From positions 39,443 to 103,442 of the forward strand of contig JAUWBI010000001.1 in assembly GCA_030601745.1 (NCBI GenBank): a stretch of 64,000 nucleotides of DNA, given 5' to 3'. Below are positions 39,512-49,600 of this stretch, one piece after another. The stretch is from Phycisphaerae bacterium. GTDB lineage: Bacteria; Planctomycetota; Phycisphaerae; Sedimentisphaerales; Anaerobacaceae. How positions within the stretch are numbered: the stretch's first letter is position 1; each line of letters starts with the position of its first letter. Below the pieces are notes generated by a model. That model saw only the letters and a program-made list of their open reading frames with translations. It did not search any database and had not been told where the DNA came from. The position numbers and the translations under genes were made by a program.

Positions 39512-42500
39512 ATGCGCAATAGAACAAATCTAAAAATGTCCCTCGCCTCATCAGTATTTTTTGTGGCGACGATAATGGTCCTGCTTTCAGGTGGGAACAC
39601 CGCCAAGGCCATTGTTACAGGGGAGGGGACATTTGTCATCGCCCGGCTCAACAACGGCGAGCCAATTCTCACCGAGGCCATGTTCGACGCCTTGGGCGCA
39701 ACTAACTATGAAAGCTATAACATCAACGGCCCCTCAGTAATCCGCGTTCCGGACTGGATTGCACCCGAAAACCGGGCCGACCCCAATGCAGTGTACTACA
39801 TGTACTCCGCTCACCACGGGGGCAACTACATTCGTATGTCCTGGGCGGAGGACATCGAGGGCCCCTGGCACCTGTACCAAACTGGTTCCGGCGTGAGCAC
39901 AGGAGACCGCGGTGTGCTCGACCTGGGCAGTGATGACAAGATCGACCTCGACAATGGTGTCACCATCTCTAATCATGTTGCTTCACCAGATGTATTTGTG
40001 GATGATGAGAACCAGCGGATCGTGATGTACTTCCACGCTGGAAGTGTCAGGGTCGATGGCACCGGCTTGGGCCAGAAAAGTATGGTGGCCACTTCGGATT
40101 ACGGGCTGGAGTTTGAGAGCGGCATCGAGCCGGTGGTACTGGGGTGGTTTTACTTTCGGGTGTTTGAGTATAAGGGGAATCTGTATGCGACCAGCAACAG
40201 AGGTAAGCTTTTCAAAGCGCGGGATCCGGATAATCCGTGGACGCCGCCGCCGGGATTCGATTTACGTAACGACCTGTGGATCGAACGGCCCACTCCCAAC
40301 CCTTTTTTTGAAGACCTTTATTCATTTGATTTTTCAGGGGTTCCGGATACTCCTGAGCGCTGCCGACACTTTACGGTGCGTCGGGTTGGAGACACGGTGC
40401 AGATGCTCTACACCCGCATTGGTGATTGCCCTGAGCGAATCAAGATGTCCACTATCGATATGAGCGTGGGTGATTATGACGTGTGGGACCCGACGTTTCC
40501 GCCTGAGGAAATTCTTTATGCCGAGCTGGATTGGGAAGGCGGCGATATCGTGCCCACCAACTCGCAAGGCAGTACCGCCCCGGAGAACGTCAACCAGCTG
40601 CGCGACCCATACTTGTTCGAGGACAGCGACGGTGAGTGGTACCTGTTCTATTGTGCACGGGGCGAAGATGCAATCGGAGTGGCCCACATCCGAGACATCC
40701 CTCGCGGTGATTTCGATCAGGATGGCTATACAGAGATTCGCGATTTAGAAGTGTTGGCGGCAGAGTGGCTGGCAGAAGCGGGTGATTTGACGGCCGACCT
40801 GGATGGCGACAGCAAGGTGAATTTTACTGACTTTGCGATATGGTCAGAGGGCTGGACAGGACCGGATATGACGTGTCCCACACCTGACCCGATGACCTGG
40901 GCCTCGGTTCCTGTTGCCCTCGACAGCAATTCCATCGAAATGACCGCCGGCTTTGCCACGGATTTCAACGGCGCTGGAGTGGAGTATTACTTCAACAATG
41001 TTACCGACCCCAATCACGACAGCGGCTGGCTGAGCAGCCCGGTTCACGACCCCTGTCATCTTAATGGCTGGCAGACCGGGCCGGTCCAGAAGTGCTTTTA
41101 TTATCTTGATACAGGACTCGACCCAAACACCACTTACACGTACCGGGTCAAGGTTCGAGACAAGTCAGCGAATCATAATGAGACCGGCTGGTCGAGCAGC
41201 CAAAACGCAACAACGGAACCTATGGAACCAGTTACTATTGTCCTGGTTGGTCCCGGGGCAAGTGCTGATTATTATGTGCCCCCCGACGCCAACTGGGAAA
41301 CTACCTGGATGCAGACCGATTTCAACGAGTTAGAAGGGTGGGACACCGGCACTACGGGTCTCGGCTTCGGCTTTGGGAACGGGCCGAGGGTTGCCTACAA
41401 CGACTGTTACCGGGAGGTCGGGGACCTTACAGCAGCGAACGTAACCGACTGGACCATCCACGATGAGGACACCAGCCACAACACCGGGAAACTGAAAGAT
41501 TTTGTTACCGGCAGCGATGCCGGAATGCCCACCGTGACGTTCACAATGGGAGAAGCTGGTTTGGATGTCGGCCAGCCCACCAGCGGCGGCAATCCAGACC
41601 CAGGCACGGACGCATACGACATATTCGGCAATATAGTGGACTTTAGCGGAAGGCTCGTTACCAAGGGTGCCCCGGGTTGGTGGGTAGAGATAGAGTTCAC
41701 AGACCTGGACCCAACCAGAACATATAGTTTTGTCGGCACCGCAATACGCGCAGGTATCTATCCTGACCGGATTACACTCTGCACCATTATCGGCGCTAAC
41801 AGCTTCATTTGGAACAGCAGCAGTCCGGGAGTTGGGGGGAGCGAAGATACCGCTGAACTGCAGGCGGGAGATAACAGAAGTACCGGATACGTGGTTCGGT
41901 GGGATGACATCGTCTCCGGGCTCGACGGCAGCTTCAAGGTCAGAGTCGAGGCCACTGAGGACTCTGAGGATGGAAAAGCGTATGCCCTTGGCGGGTTTAT
42001 GCTTCAGGGAGGGTTGAGCATCGGCTCCAGCGAACTGCAGGACGATATGCTGGGTATCAACGCCTCGCTGTGGTCGCGTATTGAATTTGACGTTGTCGAA
42101 GACACCAGTCTCTTCAGCACGCTGAAGTTGCGGATGAAGTACGATGATGGATTCGTGGCGTACCTTAACGGCGTTGAGGTAACCAGAGACAATTTCACCG
42201 GAACTCCGAGTTGGGACTCCGTGGCCGACAGCAACCGCCAGAACGACCTTGCCCTGCAATTCGTTGACTTCGACATCTCCGAGCACATCGGCGACCTGCG
42301 GCAGGGCCGCAACGTCCTGGCAATTCACGGGCTCAACGACGACGCCAACGACCTCAATTTCCTGCTCCTGCCCGAACTAATCACGGTTAGCAACCCCGGT
42401 TTCAGCGGCTACACCAACGCTATGGCACCGGTGAAGGACCCACGGACCACAGAGATTTTGTATCATCCGGCGGCATTGAATTTATCTTCCCGGCCAAAAC

Positions 42501-42526
42501 ACCGGCCCCTGGTGGCTTGGCGCTGA
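39512..42526 (+). CDS. Secreted multidomain protein (beta-propeller/GH43-like N-terminus, internal dockerin, Fn3-like)
   Basis: Signal peptide; LRDPYLFEDSDGEWYLFYCARGEDAIGVA; GDFDQDGYTEIRDLEVLAAEWL dockerin; NVLAIHGLNDDANDLNFLLLPEL. Confidence 0.7.
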   Translation: MRNRTNLKMSLASSVFFVATIMVLLSGGNTAKAIVTGEGTFVIARLNNGEPILTEAMFDALGATNYESYNINGPSVIRVPDWIAPENRADPNAVYYMYSAHHGGNYIRMSWAEDIEGPWHLYQTGSGVSTGDRGVLDLGSDDKIDLDNGVTISNHVASPDVFVDDENQRIVMYFHAGSVRVDGTGLGQKSMVATSDYGLEFESGIEPVVLGWFYFRVFEYKGNLYATSNRGKLFKARDPDNPWTPPPGFDLRNDLWIERPTPNPFFEDLYSFDFSGVPDTPERCRHFTVRRVGDTVQMLYTRIGDCPERIKMSTIDMSVGDYDVWDPTFPPEEILYAELDWEGGDIVPTNSQGSTAPENVNQLRDPYLFEDSDGEWYLFYCARGEDAIGVAHIRDIPRGDFDQDGYTEIRDLEVLAAEWLAEAGDLTADLDGDSKVNFTDFAIWSEGWTGPDMTCPTPDPMTWASVPVALDSNSIEMTAGFATDFNGAGVEYYFNNVTDPNHDSGWLSSPVHDPCHLNGWQTGPVQKCFYYLDTGLDPNTTYTYRVKVRDKSANHNETGWSSSQNATTEPMEPVTIVLVGPGASADYYVPPDANWETTWMQTDFNELEGWDTGTTGLGFGFGNGPRVAYNDCYREVGDLTAANVTDWTIHDEDTSHNTGKLKDFVTGSDAGMPTVTFTMGEAGLDVGQPTSGGNPDPGTDAYDIFGNIVDFSGRLVTKGAPGWWVEIEFTDLDPTRTYSFVGTAIRAGIYPDRITLCTIIGANSFIWNSSSPGVGGSEDTAELQAGDNRSTGYVVRWDDIVSGLDGSFKVRVEATEDSEDGKAYALGGFMLQGGLSIGSSELQDDMLGINASLWSRIEFDVVEDTSLFSTLKLRMKYDDGFVAYLNGVEVTRDNFTGTPSWDSVADSNRQNDLALQFVDFDISEHIGDLRQGRNVLAIHGLNDDANDLNFLLLPELITVSNPGFSGYTNAMAPVKDPRTTEILYHPAALNLSSRPKHRPLVAWR

Positions 42527-42716
42527 TGAGGAAACGCAGGCCAAAGAAGTTTTGATTTTTGAGTTTTAAATTGAATCCCCTCTGCGTTCCCTGCGGTTAT
42601 TTTTTCCGTGCAATCTGTGAAATCTGTGGTTAAAAATCTTCTTTTAATTCATCGTCATTTCTGGTAAAAATCCGGTACGCAATACGCAATACGATATACG
42701 CAATACGATATTAGCT

Positions 42717-44096
42717 ATGAAGTTGATTGTTCGAAAATCTCGGCTTGCCGGTGAGGTGGTAATGCCTGCATCCAAATCGCATACCATCCGCGCCGTTGCA
42801 ATCGCCTCTTTAGCCGCCGGTGAAAGTGCTATCCGCAGCCCGCTTACCTCAGGTGACACGCAAGCGACGGTCAACTGCTACCGGGCGTTAGGCGCCCGGA
42901 TTGATACAGCCGATTCGAAACTCTGGAAGGTAATCGGCACGGGCGGCGAAATCACCGCCCCGGCGGAATCCATCGATGTGGGTAACTCCGGCACAACTCT
43001 GCGTATCGCAATGGGTTCGGCCGCTCTGGCCGGGAAAGGCCGGACCACCACCTTCACCGGCGACGAGCAAATCCAGACCCGCCCCGTCGGGCCGTTAATG
43101 GACGCCCTGGGCGATTTGGGAGCAAAGTGCACCAGCCTCAAAAAAAAATCGAAAATCGAAAATCGAAAATCGAAATTGAGGACAGCCCCCGTCCAGGTAA
43201 CCGGCAAACTGGCAGGCGGAAAAACCACCATCGCCTGTCATACCAGCCAATATCTGTCCAGTCTGCTCCTGTGCACGCCTCTGGCAGCCGGAGATACCGA
43301 AATAAACGTTACTCTGCTCAATGAGCCGGGTTATGTGCAAATGACGCTCGATTGGCTCGATAAACAGCAAATAGAATACGAAAACCAACCCCCGCTGCTT
43401 CGTTTTTGCGAAGCCCCTCGGTTTGCTTCGCAAGAAGCAGAGGGGCAAGCAAAACGGCGGGGGTGCAAATTCAAAATCAAAGGCAGTCAAAGCTACAAGT
43501 CCTTTGATGCTGTAATCCCTGCCGATTTTTCCAGTGCCACCTTCTTTCTCTGCGCCGCCGCCCTGGTCGCAGACGAGGTAACCCTGCTCGGCCTGGATTT
43601 CTCAGACAGTCAGCCGGACAAAGCAGTGGTCGATTATCTAAAGGCGATGGGCGCTGATATCAGCATCGGGCCGACTTCAGTAACTATCAAAGCTGCCACG
43701 CTCAAAGGCACTGAAATAGATATGAACAAAACCCCCGACGCCCTGCCTGCTATGGCCGTTACCGCCGCCTTCGCCGAAGGCCAAACCCGCCTGGTAAACG
43801 TCCCACAGGCGCGAACCAAAGAGACCGACCGAATCAAATGTATGGCCGAAGAGCTGAAAAAAATGGCCGTAGATGTTGAAGAATTACCCGACGGCCTTAT
43901 AATACGACACAGCAGAGTCAAACCGGCTCAATTAGACGGCAGAAGTGACCACAGAACCGTGATGGCCCTGTCGCTGGCGGGCTTAAGCTTGGATGGTCAA
44001 TGCACCATTGACACCGCTGAGGCGATGAGTGTTACGTTTCCTGACTATGTGGAATTGATGAAAAGTATCGGTGCAAATATGGAACTGATTGATTAA
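42717..44096 (+). CDS. aroA: 3-phosphoshikimate 1-carboxyvinyltransferase (EPSP synthase)
   Basis: MPASKSHTIRAVAIASLA, VGNSGTTLRIAMGSAAL, FSSATFFLCAAALVADEVTL, SDHRTVMALSLAGL. Confidence 0.95.
   Translation: MKLIVRKSRLAGEVVMPASKSHTIRAVAIASLAAGESAIRSPLTSGDTQATVNCYRALGARIDTADSKLWKVIGTGGEITAPAESIDVGNSGTTLRIAMGSAALAGKGRTTTFTGDEQIQTRPVGPLMDALGDLGAKCTSLKKKSKIENRKSKLRTAPVQVTGKLAGGKTTIACHTSQYLSSLLLCTPLAAGDTEINVTLLNEPGYVQMTLDWLDKQQIEYENQPPLLRFCEAPRFASQEAEGQAKRRGCKFKIKGSQSYKSFDAVIPADFSSATFFLCAAALVADEVTLLGLDFSDSQPDKAVVDYLKAMGADISIGPTSVTIKAATLKGTEIDMNKTPDALPAMAVTAAFAEGQTRLVNVPQARTKETDRIKCMAEELKKMAVDVEELPDGLIIRHSRVKPAQLDGRSDHRTVMALSLAGLSLDGQCTIDTAEAMSVTFPDYVELMKSIGANMELID
43149..43176 (+). repeat. Four heptamer units (TCGAAAA x3, TCGAAAT) within aroA, preceded by A9
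   Basis: Direct reading: aaaaaaaaa tcgaaaa tcgaaaa tcgaaaa tcgaaat. Confidence 0.9.
43388..43464. repeat. 77-bp nested palindrome inserted in aroA
   Basis: ACCCCCGC/GCGGGGGT, CGTTTTTGC/GCAAAACG, GCCCCTC/GAGGGGC, TTGC-TTC-GCAA. Confidence 0.85.
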
Positions 44097-44121
44097 TCCC
44101 CCACAAATGAGGTTGAGGATT

Positions 44122-45198
44122 ATGAAGAAAGGCGTGGTATTCTTTGTCATTGTCTGTCTTGCTGCTTTAGCTATTGTCTTATGCAAACGGAAGGAACCGG
44201 AGGTGGATACCGGCCCGCTGTTTCGGATCATTGGCAGGAATGCCAAAAGCGGCTTCATAGACAAAACGGGAAAGGTCGTCATCAAGCCCCAGTTCGACGG
44301 AATTTTCCAACAGAATTTTTCTGAAGGCCTGGCACGCGTAGTAAAGGGCAACAAGGTTGGCTATGTTGACAAGAGAGGCAGGATGAGGGTTGTCCTTGAT
44401 TCCAGGTTTGATTCGGCTTCAAAGTTTTCCGAAGGGTTGGCAGCTGTGGGAAGTGCAGGAAAATACGGTTATATCGACAAGACAGGCCAAATCGTCATCG
44501 ACCTGAAGTTCAGTGAGGCTAGTGATTTTTCCGAAGGGCTTGCACGTGTGCAGATTGGTGGCAAGGCAGGTGGCATGATAGGCGGTAGTTATGGTTATAT
44601 CGACAAGACAGGAGAATATGTAGTCGAGCCGAAATTTGATTGGGCCGGGGACTTTTCCGAAGGGCTCGCATGCGTACAGATTGGTGGCAGGCGAGGCGGC
44701 CTGCTGGGTGGCAAGGTAGGTGGTAAGTTCGGTTATATCGACAAGAACGGCAACTATGTTATCGAACCCCAGTTCGAGTGGGCAACTTCGTTTTCCGATG
44801 GACTGGCTTTGGTAACTATCGGCAAAAAGGTGGGCTTTATCGACAAAGCAGGCAAGGTCGTTATCGAGCCGAACTTCGATGGTGCTCATCCGTTTTCCGA
44901 AGGGTTAGCATGTGTAAAGGTTGGCAACAAGAGCGGTTATATCGACACGACGGGCAAATATGTGATTGAGCCGCAGTTCAAGTGGGCAACCTACAGCTTC
45001 TCCGAAGGTCTGGCTGCTGTATATAGTGGCGATAAATTCGGCTTTATCGACAAGACAGGTAAGTATGCAATTGAGCCGCAATTTGGCCTCCCTCTAAATT
45101 TTTCTAATGGGCTTGCATATGTAAGTATTGAAACCAAGAATGGCGTGAAGGATGGCTATATCGACAAGACAGGCAAGTTTGTTTGGGGACCTGAATAG
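44122..45198 (+). CDS. WG-repeat lipoprotein/secreted protein
   Basis: Repeats of FGYIDKTGKYVIEPQFxxAxxFSEGLA; start at MKKGVVFFVIVCLAALAIVLC. Confidence 0.9.
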   Translation: MKKGVVFFVIVCLAALAIVLCKRKEPEVDTGPLFRIIGRNAKSGFIDKTGKVVIKPQFDGIFQQNFSEGLARVVKGNKVGYVDKRGRMRVVLDSRFDSASKFSEGLAAVGSAGKYGYIDKTGQIVIDLKFSEASDFSEGLARVQIGGKAGGMIGGSYGYIDKTGEYVVEPKFDWAGDFSEGLACVQIGGRRGGLLGGKVGGKFGYIDKNGNYVIEPQFEWATSFSDGLALVTIGKKVGFIDKAGKVVIEPNFDGAHPFSEGLACVKVGNKSGYIDTTGKYVIEPQFKWATYSFSEGLAAVYSGDKFGFIDKTGKYAIEPQFGLPLNFSNGLAYVSIETKNGVKDGYIDKTGKFVWGPE

Positions 45199-45279
45199 TG
45201 ATTGAGTCGGTACATACAAAGATGTTCCTGCATCACTGCAGAAATAGTTAATACGAGATTTTTCAGGAGAGATTAGAAA

Positions 45280-46602
45280 ATGATTGGTTGTCATATTGGA
45301 CGTATTTTTCAGGTAACGATTGCCGGCGGCTCTTACCAGGACGGCTTGACCGCCGTCGTACAGGGCGTCCCGCCCGCAATGTATCTTACCGAGCAGGAGA
45401 TTTACGGAGACCTGCTTCTTAGAAAGCCGGGCGCCGACGAATTGAGCAGCCCGCGAAAAGAGCCAGACCTGCCGATTATCTACACCGGCCTGAACGCAGC
45501 CGACACCGTCGAGGGTGCCGGAAACAAAAACCACACTAATGGCACCCCGCTCTCAATTCTGATTCCCAACCTGGACCGCCACTTCATTCATATCAAGCAG
45601 TACCAGGACACGAACCGCACGCCCCGTCCGGGCCACGCTTCCTATGCTTCGTTCATAAAGTACGGCCCCGACGACGATGCTATCGGCGCCGGCCTGTTCA
45701 GCGGACGCTATACCGCCCCCATCGTCGCTGCCGGATACGTCGCCAAAAAAGTCCTGAAAAGATGCGGTATCGAAGTATTTTCCTACGTCAAAGAGCTTGC
45801 CTCAATCCGATGTCCCGACGTTACTGCCGACCGGGCCGCCAACTACACCTGCGAGTACAAGAAAATGCGGCGCGACCTCGACCCATTTTACCAGGAAATT
45901 TACGTCAAGAACCGCATAACGCCGGAAATGAGATTTCTCGAAAAAATCAAAATATTAGCCGAGATTGAGCAGGAAATCGACGATATCCGCGCCAAGGCCC
46001 CAAAGCTTACGGCCGCTCAGATACACGACAAATACGGCGTGCATCCCATACTAAACTGTCCCGACCTGGACGCCGCTCAAACAATGGTCGATGAATGCAA
46101 CCAGATTGCCGCCACAGGCGATTCAGCCGGCGGCGTAGTTGAAGTCGTCGCAACCGGCGTCCCCACAGGCCTTGGCGAGCCGGTCTTTTACAAACTCGAC
46201 GCTGAATTGGGCCGAATGCTCGGCATCGGCGCCGTCAAAGCCGTCGAGGTCGGCGCCGGCTTCGCCGTAAAAGATATGACCGGCAGCCAGAATAACGACC
46301 AGATGCGCGCTGAAAAAGGAAAAGTTGTCTTCCAGTCAAACAATGCCGGCGGTATTACAGGAGGCCTTTCTACCGGACAGCCCATCATTGTTCGGCTTAC
46401 GGTCAAGCCTACATCCACCATCGACAAACCACAGAAGACAATTGACAAGTATACACTGGAGAACAAAGAGCTGGCGGCTATCACCAGGCGTGACGCCACG
46501 ATTGTCGGCCGCATCTGGCCGGTTGCCGAGAACTACACAGCCCTGGTCATACTCGACCACCTGCTCGCACACTACGGCTACCAGACGCTAAAGGACAAAT
46601 GA
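45280..46602 (+). CDS. aroC: Chorismate synthase
   Basis: TYRPGHASYASFIKYG-like region (TPRPGHASYASFIKYGPDD), GGRYTAPIVAAGYVAKKVL-like, SNNAGGITGGLSTGQPIIVRLTVKPT. Confidence 0.94.
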   Translation: MIGCHIGRIFQVTIAGGSYQDGLTAVVQGVPPAMYLTEQEIYGDLLLRKPGADELSSPRKEPDLPIIYTGLNAADTVEGAGNKNHTNGTPLSILIPNLDRHFIHIKQYQDTNRTPRPGHASYASFIKYGPDDDAIGAGLFSGRYTAPIVAAGYVAKKVLKRCGIEVFSYVKELASIRCPDVTADRAANYTCEYKKMRRDLDPFYQEIYVKNRITPEMRFLEKIKILAEIEQEIDDIRAKAPKLTAAQIHDKYGVHPILNCPDLDAAQTMVDECNQIAATGDSAGGVVEVVATGVPTGLGEPVFYKLDAELGRMLGIGAVKAVEVGAGFAVKDMTGSQNNDQMRAEKGKVVFQSNNAGGITGGLSTGQPIIVRLTVKPTSTIDKPQKTIDKYTLENKELAAITRRDATIVGRIWPVAENYTALVILDHLLAHYGYQTLKDK

Positions 46603-46660
46603 ACCGATGCTTGATTCCAGATTCCCGATTCCCGCATCGAGTATCGAGTATCGAGAATTG

Positions 46661-49600
46661 TCACCACGGCCTTGGTCCTGTATACGCAGCAACCGAATCT
46701 TGTCCTACGTTACCACCAAATGGCGCTCCCGCTGCATCGCGATACCTCACTACATAGTAACAAGAACTTGTATGATAGTACGTGTAAATGTTGCTAAGCT
46801 GCCAGCCGCTATCCAGGCCGCTGCCAAGAGCGCATTCGAAGTAGTACTCGCAAGGATTATTCCCACCGGTAGCAGCATCATCAGCCGGTTCAGCTTCCAT
46901 ATAATGCCAGAGCTGAAAAGTATTTGGATCTACCTGCCACGCAGGTGGTATAAGCCATTGAGCCGGGTTAGGCAGCGGTGGCTCACCTTCAGGAGTAGTC
47001 GCAAAGGCTTCAACGGACCAGAATCCGTAGTTTTGATTTGGAGGATCCCATTTATCACGGGTCCTGACGCGGTAAGTATACGTGGTGAAAGGATCAAGCC
47101 CTGTGTCTTCGTAGATGGGGCTGCTCTGCCAGCCGCTGTCATGGCCGTCGTTTCCGTCGCCGGTGGTGAACTCGAAATAGTATTCCACGCCGCTTTCGTC
47201 GGTAGCTGTGGTAGCAACCATAAGGATTGACGTTCCGGAAGAAGGAGTGGGCGGCATAGCCCACGTGCTCTGGTACGGATTGGGGGCATTCGGGTCCGTT
47301 AGCGGTGGCGTTACGTCTTCGCCCGCCACGACATAGCCGATAATCGACCATTCGGTTTCGTTCCGATTGGCCGATGTATCGCAGGCTTTTACCCTGTAGC
47401 CGTATTCGTTGCCCCTGACCAGGCCTGTATCGGTGTATGTTGGGTCCGGGCTCCAATCCCGGAAGCTGCCATCGGGATTGCCGGCCGCGTTGGTGCGCTG
47501 GAAGTAATACTCCACATACGGGCCGGTGGCATTGTCGTAGGCTGTCGTCGCGGCCATATAAATCGAGGTCGGCCCAATCGAGTTTGGAGCAACGGCCCAG
47601 GTCATCGGGTCCGGCTCTGGAGGCGTAGTGTCACTTAATCCGTAATTCTCCACAAAGGTTCCATAATCGACAAAATTAACAATTCCGTCTCGATTAAAAT
47701 CTGCTCCATGACACCAATCCGGCGGGCTGCAATCTTCCTCGAGCCAGCTCAACAGGAACAGCGCCAAATCAGATATGTTTACCATATAGTTAAAATCAAA
47801 GTCGCCGACCAAATCGGTTATCAGAAGATAGTGATAACCTATATCCACAATGCCGGCATCAAGTATCCTGTCTGTACGGGTTGTGTGTCTATACATAGCG
47901 AGCGAATATGCGTCGGTGCTGCCGGCATCCACACACGGACTCAGTTCTGTCTGATTGGGGTCAGGTGGAACGACATAAGGCTGACTCAGGTAATACCTGT
48001 TGTCGCCTAAATAGTCGCTTACAAACAGAGGAACGGCATCGCTCGTGCCGCTCAAATTGGTGGGAAAATTGGGGGCACTGGGGTCAATATCCCAGTAAAG
48101 GATGCAGCCGGTATCGACGAAGACTGCCGGCTCACCGCCCTTAATGTCGCTGTAGACCACTTTCACAGTAGCCGGCCTTGGGTCGTGCTCGAAGCCGGTG
48201 CTGATGGCGAGGTCCGAGCCGTTAAGAGCGTAATTGCCCCAGATTATACTGTTAGTGATAAACGCATAACTTTCGTAGGAGCAGTACACGCCGCCGCCAT
48301 ATCCGCCGGCAGCAAAACCCTCTCCTGTAACTATGTTCTCGGTAATCGTACAGTTGATAATGTTGGGCTCCGAGTTCCAATTGGCCGAAATACCTCCGCC
48401 GTCCCTGTTGGCAATGTTTTCAGTTATCAGGCAGTTTTTGACCAGCATACTCTCGCTGCCGGTGGTATAGATTCCGCCCCCGCTGCACGTGGTGGTGTTG
48501 CTGTTGAACCGACAGTCAATGATACGTGTCCCTGATGAGGAGCAGAACATACCGCCTCCAAAGCCGAGCACATCCTCAATAGGCGGGCCGACCTGGAGGG
48601 TTATGTCCGGACTTGAAAAATCCACATCATAATATAAGTTCGGGTCGCCAATATCAACATAGCCGGTGTCATTTTGGGTAAAGGTGCTTCCGATAATTAT
48701 CGGCGTACTGTCGTCGCCGCAGAACATTGCCCCGCCTTGATAGGCATAGTTGTCGTTGAAGTTGCAGTCCTCGATGGTCGGTGCCGTATCTACCCAGAAA
48801 ACACCTCCGCCAATGGTTGCAGCGTTATCGGTGAAAGTGCAGTTTATCAATTTTGCTGAGTGAGCACTTCCGGGATTTACTTTAGGTGTTAATGTGCCGC
48901 AAGCCAATCCACCACCATAAGTCATATAGGGGCTGTGATTTGCTGTGGGAACATCACTATCAGCCACGTTGTCGCTGAAATTGCAGTCAATAAATGTTGG
49001 TGCTGAGCCGACCTCGCAGTATATCCCGGTCCCGAAACTCTCTAATCTGTGATGATAATCAGGCCATGGGAAGTTAATCGGCGAGTCTCCACCGACACCA
49101 CAATAGCCGCTTTCGGTCCGATTGTCCGCAAAAGTACAATCAATGAAAGTAGGCTCGCTGGTCGCATCGACGTAAAGTGCTGCACCCATAGCGGTGAAGA
49201 GCCAGTAGTCGTCATAAGTTCCAAAAGTGCTGGTGCCGATTATGTTTCCTTCATCATCAATCAGGAAAAAATACCGGGGATATCCATAGCGGTCCCTCGG
49301 GTACCACCAGCCAAGTCCTATTGCCTCCCACCAGGCCTCATCGTCGTCCTTAAATGTCCAGCTGCCGCCTCTGCCGCCATATCCGGGAGGGTTATCATTA
49401 CCGTTGCCGCCGTCGCCTCCGTCACCGCCGTAGGCCGCACAATTGATAATCTGTACACCCTTCAAGGTTGGGTTGCCGTTTTCGATATAAATTGCGCCGC
49501 CATAAGCACTGCCTCCCCATCCGCCGTTGCCGCCGTTGACATTGGCGCCGTTACCGTTGGCACCATCGCCGCCGTTACCTGCCTGAATCGAAATATCATC

